Source of the DNA: Aquabacterium sp.
GTDB taxonomy: Bacteria > Pseudomonadota > Gammaproteobacteria > Burkholderiales > Burkholderiaceae_C
Direction of reading: 5' to 3'
Assembly (NCBI RefSeq): GCF_021768455.1
Contig: NZ_JAIZVX010000023.1
Coordinates: 1 to 35,267, forward strand
DNA length: 35,267 bases
Shown here: in pieces, positions 19,801-26,765 of the stretch
Numbering within the stretch: position 1 is the stretch's first letter
How the letters are laid out: each line of letters opens with the position of its first letter
Program-made: the position numbers and the translations under genes
The notes under the pieces: generated by a model
Seen by the model: only the letters and a program-made list of their open reading frames with translations
The model's database searches: none
What the model was told of the DNA's origin: nothing

Positions 19801-22800
19801 GGCTGCGTTGTGCACCTCGCCCGCCGTGGTCAAGCTCAGTGCGCTGGCGCCATAGAGCGTGCCCAGGTTGTCCAGCGACTCGGCCTTCACGGTCAGGGCG
19901 TCGGTGTCGGCCGCGATGGTGCCTGTGTTGCTCACGCCATGCGCACTGTTCACCACCATGCCCTTGGCCTGGATCCAGCCTGTTTTCAGGTTGGTCAACA
20001 GGATGCTGCCCGTGCCAGTCAGCCGGACGTTCATCTGGCCACCGGCCACCATGTCCTTGGCGTTGAACAAGTTGTCTGCCGTCAGCAAGACGTCCTGGGC
20101 CGAGCTCAGGGTGCCCCAGTTCATGGCCTGACCGGTCAAGGCGAAGGTGTCCACCTGGCCCGAAGCCTGGGTGGACGTCAGCCATAGGCCAGAGTTCAGC
20201 CAATCACCGCCCTGCACCGACATGCCCTGCCCAGCCTGCACCGTTGCGTCGACACCGTTGTAGAGCGTGCGCGCGGCCAGGGTCATGTCGCCGCCGCTCA
20301 GCCATTGCTTGGTGTTGGAGAACGAGTTGGCCAGACCGCTTAGGCCCGCCAGTGTCACCCGCTTGCCACCGTAGACCACGCCTTGGTTGTCCATGTTGTT
20401 GGTGATCACCTCCACGGCCTGGGTGGCCAGCACCGAGCCCCGGTTGACCGTCACGGTGTCGCTGTGCAGCTTCACCGTGTCGCCTGCCATCTGAGCGCCG
20501 CTCTCGTTGACCAGGGCGTTGTAGCCCTGCACGGTGGCGCTCAAGGTGCCCTTGGCCCCCAATTGCGCCCCTTTGTCATTGAGCAAGGTGCCGCCCTGCA
20601 CCAACAGGCCCAGATCGCCCTCAGTCGCCACCGAGCCCGTGTTGTGCAGCCCTGCTGCCACCACAGCCAGAGACTGGGCCGACTGCACATTGCCGGCGTT
20701 GTCCAGCTGGCCCGTCACCGTCAGCTGGTCGGTGCCACCCCCCGCCTTTGTGGACAGGATCCACGTGCCGCTTTGTGCGAGAGAAGAGGCCTGCAGGTCA
20801 GAGCCCGTTTCGGCCTGAACTTGGCCGCTGTTGTTCACCTTGCCCGCTTGCACGCTCAGGTCTGCGCCACTCAGTGTGAGGCCCGAGTTCACCCACGTCA
20901 TGGGCGACGGGTTGCTGCCTGCGTTGGCGCTGAGACCTGCGCTGGCGTACACGGCGCCAGCCTGCGTCCACAAAGCCGTGGTGAGGCTCAAGCGCCCTTG
21001 GGTTTGCAGTGAGGCACCGGCTTCGTTGTTCAGGTTGTCGCTCAGGGACAGCGTCACATCACCCTGGCTCAGGAGCTGGCCCTGGTTGCGCAGGCTGGAT
21101 GCCGACAAGGTGAAGCTGCCTGCGGACTGCATGGCACCGCTGTTGACCACGTCGCCAGAAGTCACGCGGCTGACCGCGGCGGCTTCTGTGGACAGCAACC
21201 AGGTGCCCGCTTGCAGCAGGCTCCCTGCTTTCACTTGCGAGCCTTGTGCCGCCTGAATCCACCCGCTGGCCAGGTTCTCCAAACGGCCAGCCTCGATGTC
21301 CAACTGCCCGTCGGCCTGCAGCAGGCCACTGTTGCTCACCAAGCCAACCGACGCACTGGACCAGCCGGCCAGTTGGACATCACCCTTGGCCACGCTGTTG
21401 CCCGAGTGCTCGATGACATCGGATTGGACCGTCAGGTTGCCAGCGTCGGCGCTCAACTCACCCGCATGGCGCCAGATGTAGGCCGATACCCGGATGTTGC
21501 CCTTCGTGCTCTGGATGCCTTGTCCGGCGTCGCTCAGGTCGCTCATCACGCCACCGGAGCGCAGGCTCAGGTCGGCCACCGAGCGCAGTGCGGCGCGGCC
21601 CAGCTCCATCGGGCCTTGTGCGTTCCAGTCGATGATGCCCCCTGCGCTGAAGGCCCCCGAGCCCAAGGTGAGCACGCCAAACCGCCCCGACCAGTCCCCA
21701 GCGGACAGCCAATTGGCACCATCCACCGACGCTGCACCGCTCACGTCCACATCCAGATTGCGGCCGGCCTGACGGAGCCCGCGCTCACTGCCGCTGGCCT
21801 GGTCAGACAGCGATGCCGCGCTCACGGTGAGGTCGTGCTCGGCCACCAGGTTGCTGTCACTCAAGCTCAAGGCACCTGCTGCGCTCAAGGCGATGTCGTC
21901 ACGCGCGGCCACCGAAGCGCTGGCCAACTGCACATCGGCCTGTCCACTGACCTTGACCGAGGTGTTGGCCGACAGGCGGCCCAACAGTTCGATCCGGCCT
22001 GCGCTGCTCACCTGGATCTCGTCCTGGCTGGTGACGGCATCACCCCGCATGCGCACACCCACCCCGGCTTCGGTCGCGAGCAGACGGATGCGCCCGGCGT
22101 ACATGCCGCCCAGCACCGTGCTGTCCAGGGCGTAGAGCGGGGTCTCTCCTGCCGTGGTCAGTTGGCCGGTTGCGCTGCGGTCTGCATAGCGCCATCCCTG
22201 GCTGCCCAGGGTGAGCATGAGGTCCTGAGCGTGCACCTGCGCCTCGATCGACACGGATCGGGTCACGAGGTCCAGCACTTGCTGAGCACTGGCGTTGAGT
22301 CCGTCGCCGGTGATGCGGATGTCGCCACGGCTCACGTCAAGACCTTCAAAGCGACCATCGCTGGCAAAGCGCGGTGTGCCGGTGCTCAGGGTCACCCGGT
22401 CTGTGTTGATGAAGCCGCAGCCCGAGCAGGTGATACCGTAGGGGTTGGCCACGATCACGTCGGCCTTGTTGCCCAGGACCTCGGTGAAGCCTGCCAGGGT
22501 CGATCGGTTGTTGCTCACCACCTCGTTGAGGATCACGGTGGCGCTGCTTTGCAACTGGGTGTTGGCCGCCACGCGGCCGGCCAGCGTGGAAACAGCGGTC
22601 AGCCCGGCGCTGGTGGTGGCGTTGTTGAGCACCAGCCCTTTTGCATCGACGTTGTACTGCGTGAACTGGTTGCGAGAGAGGCCTTGAGCGTTCGGGTTGG
22701 CGATGTGGAAGACGGTCACCCCGTTGTCGGCCACATACGCGGTGGTCCCCGCGGTCACCGACTGTACGGTGGGCTGGCCCGCTCCGGCGGCCCATGCCAG

Positions 22801-22947
22801 TGGCGTGAGGCCAAAGGTGGCAATGGACAGTGCGACGCTGCCCAGCACGCCGTCAGAACGGCTGCAGGCCTTGCCCTTGGCGCATTCGGATGCGGCCACC
22901 CAGGCACCCAGGCCTGCATTCCAGACGACACGGAAGATGTGGTTCAT
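13816..22947 (-). CDS. TpsA: FhaB/CdiA-like filamentous haemagglutinin exoprotein without a toxin domain
   Basis: A secreted giant of 3043 residues. Residues 1-25 (MNHIFRVVWNAGLGAWVAAS) match an extended signal peptide region; cleavage is likely near AWA-AG (about 53). The TPS secretion domain has NPNAQGLSRNQFTQYNV (84-100) and ADVIVANPYGITCSGCGFIN (162-181). An FHA-1 beta-helix of xLxNxGxLxSxGDLTL repeats runs to about 1440. An aromatic-rich segment (about 1440-1600) is followed by the conserved SARYLVETNPLY and GDGNYEAYTVAQQVLAQTG region (about 1690-1790), as in CdiA. Ser/Thr/Ala-rich FHA-2 repeats (GSSLKAGGDLALSAENV type) continue to about 2980. The C-terminus ends in a basic KARPKDVKAGFNANRR tail and QTVEIQGQVKP, with no VENN pretoxin and no toxin. 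The likely role is adhesion or aggregation. It starts 27 bp after tpsB. Confidence 0.93.
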   Translation of the reverse strand: MNHIFRVVWNAGLGAWVAASECAKGKACSRSDGVLGSVALSIATFGLTPLAWAAGAGQPTVQSVTAGTTAYVADNGVTVFHIANPNAQGLSRNQFTQYNVDAKGLVLNNATTSAGLTAVSTLAGRVAANTQLQSSATVILNEVVSNNRSTLAGFTEVLGNKADVIVANPYGITCSGCGFINTDRVTLSTGTPRFASDGRFEGLDVSRGDIRITGDGLNASAQQVLDLVTRSVSIEAQVHAQDLMLTLGSQGWRYADRSATGQLTTAGETPLYALDSTVLGGMYAGRIRLLATEAGVGVRMRGDAVTSQDEIQVSSAGRIELLGRLSANTSVKVSGQADVQLASASVAARDDIALSAAGALSLSDSNLVAEHDLTVSAASLSDQASGSERGLRQAGRNLDVDVSGAASVDGANWLSAGDWSGRFGVLTLGSGAFSAGGIIDWNAQGPMELGRAALRSVADLSLRSGGVMSDLSDAGQGIQSTKGNIRVSAYIWRHAGELSADAGNLTVQSDVIEHSGNSVAKGDVQLAGWSSASVGLVSNSGLLQADGQLDIEAGRLENLASGWIQAAQGSQVKAGSLLQAGTWLLSTEAAAVSRVTSGDVVNSGAMQSAGSFTLSASSLRNQGQLLSQGDVTLSLSDNLNNEAGASLQTQGRLSLTTALWTQAGAVYASAGLSANAGSNPSPMTWVNSGLTLSGADLSVQAGKVNNSGQVQAETGSDLQASSLAQSGTWILSTKAGGGTDQLTVTGQLDNAGNVQSAQSLAVVAAGLHNTGSVATEGDLGLLVQGGTLLNDKGAQLGAKGTLSATVQGYNALVNESGAQMAGDTVKLHSDTVTVNRGSVLATQAVEVITNNMDNQGVVYGGKRVTLAGLSGLANSFSNTKQWLSGGDMTLAARTLYNGVDATVQAGQGMSVQGGDWLNSGLWLTSTQASGQVDTFALTGQAMNWGTLSSAQDVLLTADNLFNAKDMVAGGQMNVRLTGTGSILLTNLKTGWIQAKGMVVNSAHGVSNTGTIAADTDALTVKAESLDNLGTLYGASALSLTTAGEVHNAAKALMNTAGMLWLDAGAFVNDLNGRVQATTGTVADLGSLSQHGSWVLSSAVTSQTWPSALTVSGNAANSGSIDSSGDVTLTAASLDNSGQISSAGRRLTVDVGAGTLHNSKLMVATTGTMDVKAKVLDNEGTLLSQGSLTVDAAQTQQSDNGKMLSLGDLTINGGSLDSTGRLGANGQLTVSLTGALRNSGEVQAAQALSVEAQSLELYSDGLLQGDSVHIKTGVATLSGKATVRAQQNLDLTASSLTLQDSDSRVLAAMGAAEGDGGTISVAGSLSNQGLIYSAGALDVHAGSIDNAQGAAISGAGTTTVSSDANFANQGLLWSGGLLTLNALKGTFSNVGTADEAVGQVEAKDLAINADQILNTSSIHASQDANLKARVFSNRMLGDLSINVTYYSDQTKVENWTVDGPALDLWEYWRFTRTWVAQESFASGVPAFRPLISASGSLSITGFDTATNLGGTLSAQTMNIVGAQASATFENRELVLHRYNYTQTYTVYTHWVTGAKISAHEANVRGATVTNRVEAPNSRQTYVAGLYAGTLNASDFNLSLSGGTDKVQSTVASQPSANGGAGSGTPSGSAFKDEGYQSASVEADTAPKDSTDITPVDNPQPSAGTVAHKLDPKDIGLPSGVSQVDFGGLSLNLPQGSNGLYVTVGSPSARYLVETNPLYLSSGSFAGSDLLTSALGYDPDKLIKRLGDGNYEAYTVAQQVLAQTGRNWLAGKGYSDAEQMKALMADASQQAKGLGLVYGEPLSSTQQASLAQDIVWMVKTQVGDQVVLSPVVYLSPKTLASIQTGSVIAANDMNLNLSSLTNTGGTLSASKSMTVVSAGDIRNLSGTITGGNISLTSTQGSIVNQTLAQEINGQTVLARDAAIAASGNLALDAGQAIKNIGAQMSAGGSASLVAKDSITFDTIAQKSTSSTSSQSSKDGKTTVASSTTETVTQHKSGLTVGADLIMDTSKEIVLAGTDVTAAGNAKLQAKDGISVINRMDTTQTTSQSKEEGWGVGGGVWGTSTTKETTDKGRTVASTLKVGGDLTAKTDKDITIQGAKVDVGGAGDLQAQNINVLAGQDYDRSTKTTSTTSLLKVVSGQTQGESDASAQAKSKHDGKTQEAHASAGAEASASGSGTGGLAFVSNTETTSTRNSERSRGSSLSFGQGASIQASKDITLEGSSLKAGGDLALSAENVTVKAGRNVDTSSTKTTETNIGLMAKTDSDAGANAGARAGADRVTSVTGNASASAEAGAQANTESGVRFVDVKSTTTTTDKLTHDGSVIEGGNVRIKANNKVAVEGSSVNASGDLAIQAKSLEVSAVADHDISKTEKVDVGIGLMGSSKNGVQGGVSASTGNVTNASATAEGEASSANKLSWLRAETSTETSKTVTHQGASLGSGGNLKVDVSGDLKVKGSSLSSEGSATIQAANQSFEAVHDVKETSRTTNVTTAGMYLDASAKAGAKGQAMAGADASASVEVGGFVNNSGSSKTEGATTAKVSTITTKGDLTRIATGEIKDVGTAIDVGGNLTQKAETIVSKAAADTTYSSSGAHAAEGRYGMYAGASAEASVTGGADADASIGARWRADYSQSSSSSTSSTAVASTVKVGGNVDSRSSGLTHLEGTKLDAGGDVTIGAGQLKVTAARDTTTSQSTEGKGGVAVTVNVNAKSVLGGEVSVAGEGSNSQSASSTAQVASLSSGGKLKIVSTGDANFEGTVLKGKESASIDAGGKVNFDAATSTSSETTHTAGASVGIGGSTGGKADKDAKNGTVSAEANYQYTNAQSATQTAGSIEGGTVSISSGGDTRLVGTTITAERDVGIASGGALTIEAKQDKSESQSGGFGISMGASGGTSKAATAGDTQTDKSVTGGTSVNVDVVKTTDAQGASITSKGGNVRLSSGKDTTLVGTQVSAEQGKASVQAGGQVLQKEARSTHEAGGATVGLTMEVSETSTAPAGTTPPPKGSTKSTSKARPKDVKAGFNANRRDQSQATKVKAQTVEIQGQVKP
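18160..18700 (-). other. Aromatic-rich putative receptor-binding segment of TpsA
   Basis: Inside tpsA between FHA-1 and the SARYLVETN region. The translation is unusually rich in Tyr and Trp (INVTYYSDQTKVENWTV, LDLWEYWRFTRTWVAQ, LHRYNYTQTYTVYTHWVTG), unlike the Gly/Ser/Ala repeats around it, and the DNA looks less GC-rich. In CdiA proteins this position holds the receptor-binding domain. Boundaries are approximate. Confidence 0.5.
19540..21230 (-). repeat. Long modular repeat in the TpsA beta-helix (four units)
   Basis: Four diverged units with the shared core 'SG-TW-LST-A...LTV-G-x-x-N-x-G...S-LxxxAxxLxNxG'. Their cores read LLQAGTWLLSTEAAAVSR, LAQSGTWILSTKAGGGTDQ, WLNSGLWLTSTQASGQVD and LSQHGSWVLSSAVTSQTW, near 21210, 20770, 20190 and 19680. 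Units are about 440-580 bp apart. This suggests growth of the adhesin by internal duplication. Confidence 0.6.
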
Positions 22948-22974
22948 GAGCTGCTTTCGTTGCGGTACAAGGAC

Positions 22975-24738
22975 TCAGAAGGACACGGCCAGGCGAGCCC
23001 ACAGTTGGGTGGATTCACGCTGCATGGACGAAGGCAGCCAGGCCGGCTGGCTGGCGAACACATCCAGCGACAATCCTTGCCAGACGGCGCTGGCGCCCAA
23101 GGTGATGCCTCCCAGTCCACCCGAGGGCACACCGGTGGCGCGGTTGCGCACGTGGCCCATGTCCAGGGCGGTGTACACACGGCCGTTCACGGCCTCGGAG
23201 CCGCTGCCAAAGCGCGTGGGCACAAAGAGCTCGTTGCGCCAGACCACCCCTCGGTCGCCGCTCAAGGTGTTGCGCGTGAAGCCACGCACAGTTGACAGGC
23301 TGCCAATCAGCATCTGCTGGGCGCCATACAGGGTGTCCCATGCATGCTGGACGCTCAGCTGGCTGGACCAGCCCAGGCTCGTCTCACCAGCCCAGAACTC
23401 CCGGTTGTAGGAAACGTCCACGGTGGCCTTGCGGAACTGGGCACGGGGTGCTTCGCGATCCAGACCGTCGGCATCGCGCTTGGCCGACAGCCAGTTCAGG
23501 CCTTGGGCGTACACCAGCTGTCCCGTCAGGAAACCCTGTGCGACCACGGTGCTGCCGCCTGCGCCCAGTTCGGCATGGGTGAGCGTCCGGCTGCTGGTGC
23601 TCAACAGCTCACCTGCGAGGCGGTTGCGGGTCTCCTGCGTGCTCAAGCGACCCAGCAGCTGCGCGCGTGACGATTGGTCACGGTAGACCACCCGCTCGAT
23701 GTTGGCGCTCGTTGTGGCGGTGTCACCGTCTGTGCGCACGGCCTGACCCGATGGCAGGCTGAGCACATTGACGTAGTCGGACACCGAGACATTCAGTCCA
23801 AGCGAATGGTTGCCCCAGGGCATCCAGACGTCCAGGCCCGTACTGGTCGAGGCATGTTTGCCGCGGCCGTCCAGCCAGGATTGGCGACGGCTGAGCACCC
23901 AGCGTTCGTTGAGGCCAAGTGGCGCGTCGGCCGTGAGGTTCAGAGAGAGCGCATCCTGCCCCGTGCTCTTCGAGCCCTGATTGTCGAAGGAGAGCTGTCC
24001 TCGCACCGCAGGGCGCTTCGCGTTGCGCAACACGACCACACTGCGGTCAGGCTGTGTGCCGGGTTCGATCTCCATCGTCGTGTTGTTCGAGCCCAGGCGA
24101 TTGGCCTGCTCGATGCCTTGTTCGAGGTCGCGGAGGTTGAGGACTTCGCCAACCTCTGTCGGGAAGAGCCCCGTCAACCAGAGGCGAGAGCCGCCATCGC
24201 CCTCGATGCGGAAGGCCTCGATGCGCCCCTCGGCGACGTCCAGCACCAGCCGGCGACTGCCCAGTTCCTGTGCAGGGAGGTAGACCCGAGTGGTCACCAT
24301 GCCTCGGCTCACGTAGGCCTGCGTCAGTTCGCCCATGAGGTGCTGGATGTCGGCTGCCTTGAGGCAGCGTCCTGCGTGCGAGGCCTGGATCTCCATCAGT
24401 GCTTGGCGACCCAGGTGGTCGGCGCCCCGCAAGGCGATCTCGTCGATGGGCCAGCAAGGGGCATGGGCCTGACCGGTGGCAGGTGGGAGCGGAGGCTGGC
24501 GCAGGTCGGCGCCTTGCACGGCTGACTCCGCGGGTTTGGCCTGATCCTGCAAGGCCTTGAGCCGCTCTTGCTGTTGCCTCTGGAGCAACTCGGACTGCCT
24601 TTCGATGGCACCCAGACCGCCAACCTGCGCCCAGACCTGTCCGCACAAAGTCAGCCCGCAGGCCCACCACACCGCGTGGCGACGCGCCTGGATGACCCAT
24701 GTCTCACGGGGCGTTCCCGTTGCCTTCCAATCCAACAT
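22975..24738 (-). CDS. TpsB: ShlB/FhaC/HecB-type outer-membrane two-partner secretion transporter
   Basis: A 587-residue outer-membrane transporter of the TpsB/Omp85 superfamily that exports the TpsA encoded just downstream. Signal peptide: basic ARRHAVWW, core ACGLTLCGQ, likely cut after VWA (37). A Gln/Glu-rich helix (ERQSELLQRQQQERLKALQ, 46-64) fits the plug helix H1. Two POTRA domains follow (about 97-170, starting PCWPIDEIALRGADHLG, and 171-250, with LVLDVAEGRIEAFRIEGDG). From about 260 a beta-barrel runs to the end, which is a terminal Phe (ARLAVSF) as in outer-membrane proteins. The conserved L6 loop motif is TVRGFTRNTLSGDRG near residue 483. The ATG has GGAG nine bases upstream. Confidence 0.95.
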   Translation of the reverse strand: MLDWKATGTPRETWVIQARRHAVWWACGLTLCGQVWAQVGGLGAIERQSELLQRQQQERLKALQDQAKPAESAVQGADLRQPPLPPATGQAHAPCWPIDEIALRGADHLGRQALMEIQASHAGRCLKAADIQHLMGELTQAYVSRGMVTTRVYLPAQELGSRRLVLDVAEGRIEAFRIEGDGGSRLWLTGLFPTEVGEVLNLRDLEQGIEQANRLGSNNTTMEIEPGTQPDRSVVVLRNAKRPAVRGQLSFDNQGSKSTGQDALSLNLTADAPLGLNERWVLSRRQSWLDGRGKHASTSTGLDVWMPWGNHSLGLNVSVSDYVNVLSLPSGQAVRTDGDTATTSANIERVVYRDQSSRAQLLGRLSTQETRNRLAGELLSTSSRTLTHAELGAGGSTVVAQGFLTGQLVYAQGLNWLSAKRDADGLDREAPRAQFRKATVDVSYNREFWAGETSLGWSSQLSVQHAWDTLYGAQQMLIGSLSTVRGFTRNTLSGDRGVVWRNELFVPTRFGSGSEAVNGRVYTALDMGHVRNRATGVPSGGLGGITLGASAVWQGLSLDVFASQPAWLPSSMQRESTQLWARLAVSF

Positions 24739-24788
24739 GCCTCAGCACTCCATTCACCATGACGCTGGGGGGCGCGCCAAAGCGTTGG

Positions 24789-24834
24789 AGTATCCAAATG
24801 CATCGTTGAATCAGCGTTGAATTTGCCCTTGAAT
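24789..24834 (-). promoter_or_regulatory. tpsB promoter region with three direct heptamers (candidate SARP-type operator)
   Basis: Three copies of ATTCAA(C/G) on the minus strand, seen on plus as GTTGAAT (24805-24811), GTTGAAT (24816-24822) and CTTGAAT (24828-24834), with periods of 11 and 12 bases. The nearest copy lies ten bases upstream of a -10-like GATACT (24794 down to 24789). An inverted repeat TTGGA-GTA-TCCAA (24785-24797) overlaps that box. The expected leader to the tpsB ATG is about 43 bases. Direct heptamers one helical turn apart are typical sites of SARP and OmpR-type proteins. Confidence 0.45.
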
Positions 24835-24865
24835 TGGCAGTGCGCGCCACTTGCGGCCCCCTTGT

Positions 24866-25495
24866 TCAAGGGGTGTGCTGCGGGGGTGTTGGGTTTTTGC
24901 TCATCACTTGGGTGAACAGCGCCGAGGCCACATGCCCCGCCAGCCACCCTTTCAACGCAGGCAGCGGCGCTTGCACCCACCAGGCCGCGTCCACCATGGC
25001 GAACTGCCGCACGAAAGGCAGCAGGGCCATGTCGACCAGGGTGGGGTGCTCGCTCAGGAGTTGGGGTGTGTCGCGCAAGCGGGCGTCCAACGGGGCCAGC
25101 ACGTCGGCCACGGCCTGGTCCCGCCAGGCCGACTGGGGCTGTGCCGGGTGCCGCTCGGGGTATTTCCAGGCGTCGAGCAGGCGCTTGAAGGGACCGTCGT
25201 TCTGGGCGATCAGGGCCTGGGCCTCTGGTGTGTCGGCGCCCTCCAGCCAGCCGTGTGGGTCGTGCTGCGCCAGGGCCCAGCGCATGATCGCCAGGCTCTG
25301 GTCGATCACCTCGCCACTGGGCAACTGCAGCACCGGCACCGTGCCCTTGGGCGAGATCGCGAGCATGGCCGCCGGCTTGGCCTTCAGCGCCACCTCTTCC
25401 TGTTGCACCACCACCCCTGAGGCTGCGATGGCCAGCCTCGCACGGATGGCGTAAGGGCAGCGGCGGAAGGTGTAGAGCAGGGGCGCGGTGGGCAC
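24866..25495 (-). CDS. Glutathione S-transferase-like protein, GTG start
   Basis: A cytoplasmic 209-residue protein. The thioredoxin-fold N-terminal domain starts PLLYTFRRCPYAIRARLAI with Cys13 at the active-site position (RCPYA, as in glutaredoxin-2-like and omega-like GSTs), then ISPKGTVPVLQLPSGEVIDQSLAIMRW, where the cis-Pro VPVL and the (E/D)QS motif would bind glutathione. An all-helical C-terminal domain follows (PTLVDMALLPFVRQFAMVD). The start GTG at 25495 has GAAGGG six bases upstream and lies 10 bases after the stop of the binding-protein gene, so the two form an operon. An open frame continues to 25921, but it overlaps the binding-protein gene and is not used. Substrate unknown. Confidence 0.88.
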   Translation of the reverse strand: MPTAPLLYTFRRCPYAIRARLAIAASGVVVQQEEVALKAKPAAMLAISPKGTVPVLQLPSGEVIDQSLAIMRWALAQHDPHGWLEGADTPEAQALIAQNDGPFKRLLDAWKYPERHPAQPQSAWRDQAVADVLAPLDARLRDTPQLLSEHPTLVDMALLPFVRQFAMVDAAWWVQAPLPALKGWLAGHVASALFTQVMSKNPTPPQHTP

Positions 25496-25505
25496 GGTGG
25501 GCCCT

Positions 25506-26651
25506 TCAGCGCTGAAAGTGCCCGTCGCGGTCGATGATGGCGATGTCGACCAGGCTGGCCCCGGTGTGGTCCTTGGGGCTGTAAGCGACCTCCAGGCCGC
25601 CGAGGTCGAGACGCATGCCTTCCAGCGCCTGCCGCAGGCTCTCGCGCGTGGGGTTTTTGCCGGCCAGTCGCAGGCCTTCGACCAGCACACGGGCCGCGGC
25701 CATGCCTTCCAGCGTCGCCTGGCTGAGCACCATGCCGGGCAGGGGGGCGACCAGGGCTGCCGCCTCGCGCACGAAGGGGTGGCGGGTTTGCCTTTCGGAG
25801 GGGAAGACCTGCGTGACCACCACCCCGCGGGCCTGATCGCCCAGGGCCTTGACGAAACCGGCCGATGCGTTGTTGGACAGCGTGAAGGCCTGGGCGTGGC
25901 TGCCCGAGGCCCGCAGGGCATGGATGCCTTCGGCCACGTGGGCGGCCGAACCGATGAAGAGCACGGCCTGGGGATCGGCCTTGTTCAGGGCGGGCATCAG
26001 GCTGGCGAACTCGGGCTTGTCGCGCTTGTATTTCTGCCAGCTGACGGGCGTTTCGCCCTTGGCGCTCAGGGCCAGGATGGCGCCCTGCACGGCGTCTGCG
26101 CCAAAGCTGTCGTCGACCTGCACGATGGCCAGGCGGGTCATGCCGCTGAGGCCGATGTGCTCGACCACGCGGCGCGTTTCGCCCTGGTAGCTGCTGCGCA
26201 CGTTGAAGACCCAGGGGTGCACGGGCTTGTGCAGGCTCATGGCGCCGCTGGACGGGCCGACCAGGGGCACGCCCTGGGCCTTGAGCAGGGGCAGCAGGGC
26301 CTCGTTGTGGGGCGTGCCGCGGGTCAGAAAGAGGGCGATCACGCCATCGTCGATCAGTTGGCGGGCCAAGGTCACGGTGCGCTCGGGCACGAAGCCATCG
26401 TCTACCGAGAGCAGCTCGATGCGCTGGCCGTGCACGCCACCCTTGCGGTTGACCGCGTCAAACACCAGGCGGGCGCCTTCGGTGGCCTCCTTGACCCCCG
26501 GGGCCACCGCCCCGGTGAAGCCCGCAGGCTGCCCGATGCGGATCTGGGCGGCGGCCCAGGCGGGCGCCAGGCCGATCAGGCCGGCGAGCAGGCAAGGCAG
26601 GAGGCGCCGTGCGCGAGGGCGCCGCGGCAGATCGGTCAGGCTGGGCTTCAT
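25506..26651 (-). CDS. ABC transporter periplasmic binding protein (Leu/Ile/Val-type)
   Basis: A 381-residue exported protein. From ATG 26651 it begins MKPSLTDLPRRPRARRLLPCLLAGLIGLAPAW in parts: a basic region, then a hydrophobic core, with likely cleavage at AWA-AQ. The mature part is a type I periplasmic binding fold: IRIGQPAGFTGAVAPGVKEATEGARLVFDAVN, then GVHGQRIELLSVDDGFVPERTV, with a GPSSGAMSL loop and a late QASLEGMAAARVLVEG-like region. This is the family of branched-chain amino-acid and related solute receptors (LivK, Peripla_BP_6). No permease or ATPase genes are adjacent, so it is an orphan receptor. The ligand is unknown. A promoter with a TATATT box lies about 50 bases upstream of the ATG. 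Confidence 0.88.
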   Translation of the reverse strand: MKPSLTDLPRRPRARRLLPCLLAGLIGLAPAWAAAQIRIGQPAGFTGAVAPGVKEATEGARLVFDAVNRKGGVHGQRIELLSVDDGFVPERTVTLARQLIDDGVIALFLTRGTPHNEALLPLLKAQGVPLVGPSSGAMSLHKPVHPWVFNVRSSYQGETRRVVEHIGLSGMTRLAIVQVDDSFGADAVQGAILALSAKGETPVSWQKYKRDKPEFASLMPALNKADPQAVLFIGSAAHVAEGIHALRASGSHAQAFTLSNNASAGFVKALGDQARGVVVTQVFPSERQTRHPFVREAAALVAPLPGMVLSQATLEGMAAARVLVEGLRLAGKNPTRESLRQALEGMRLDLGGLEVAYSPKDHTGASLVDIAIIDRDGHFQR

Positions 26652-26706
26652 GGGCGATGACGGAGGAGCGTGGCGCGCGGGCGTGAGGGCGCCCGGCAAG
26701 GGCCGG

Positions 26707-26735
26707 AATATAAGCTGCCACGGGCGCCGTGCCAG
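26707..26735 (-). promoter_or_regulatory. Candidate sigma-70 promoter of the binding-protein operon
   Basis: On the minus strand CTGGCA (26735 down to 26730), a 17-base spacer, then TATATT (26712 down to 26707). TATATT is one of the few AT-rich spots in the region. The expected leader is about 50 bases. Confidence 0.5.
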
Positions 26736-26765
26736 GGCAGGCATCCCCTGGGTTGTGGTGCCGCG

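Noticed and set aside
21211-23295. A 694-codon plus-strand open frame opposite tpsA, and other long antisense frames there
   Set aside because: Its translation is His/Gln/Ala-rich without any domain, and it mirrors the third-codon GC bias of tpsA. The tpsA and tpsB frames are clearly the coding ones.
24771-24778. GGCGCGCC palindrome near tpsB as an operator
   Set aside because: An all-GC eight-base palindrome is expected often by chance at this GC content.
24866-25921. A long GST fusion reaching to 25921
   Set aside because: The extra 5' part is out of frame with the binding-protein gene it overlaps and has no domain. GTG 25495 with a good ribosome site explains the start.
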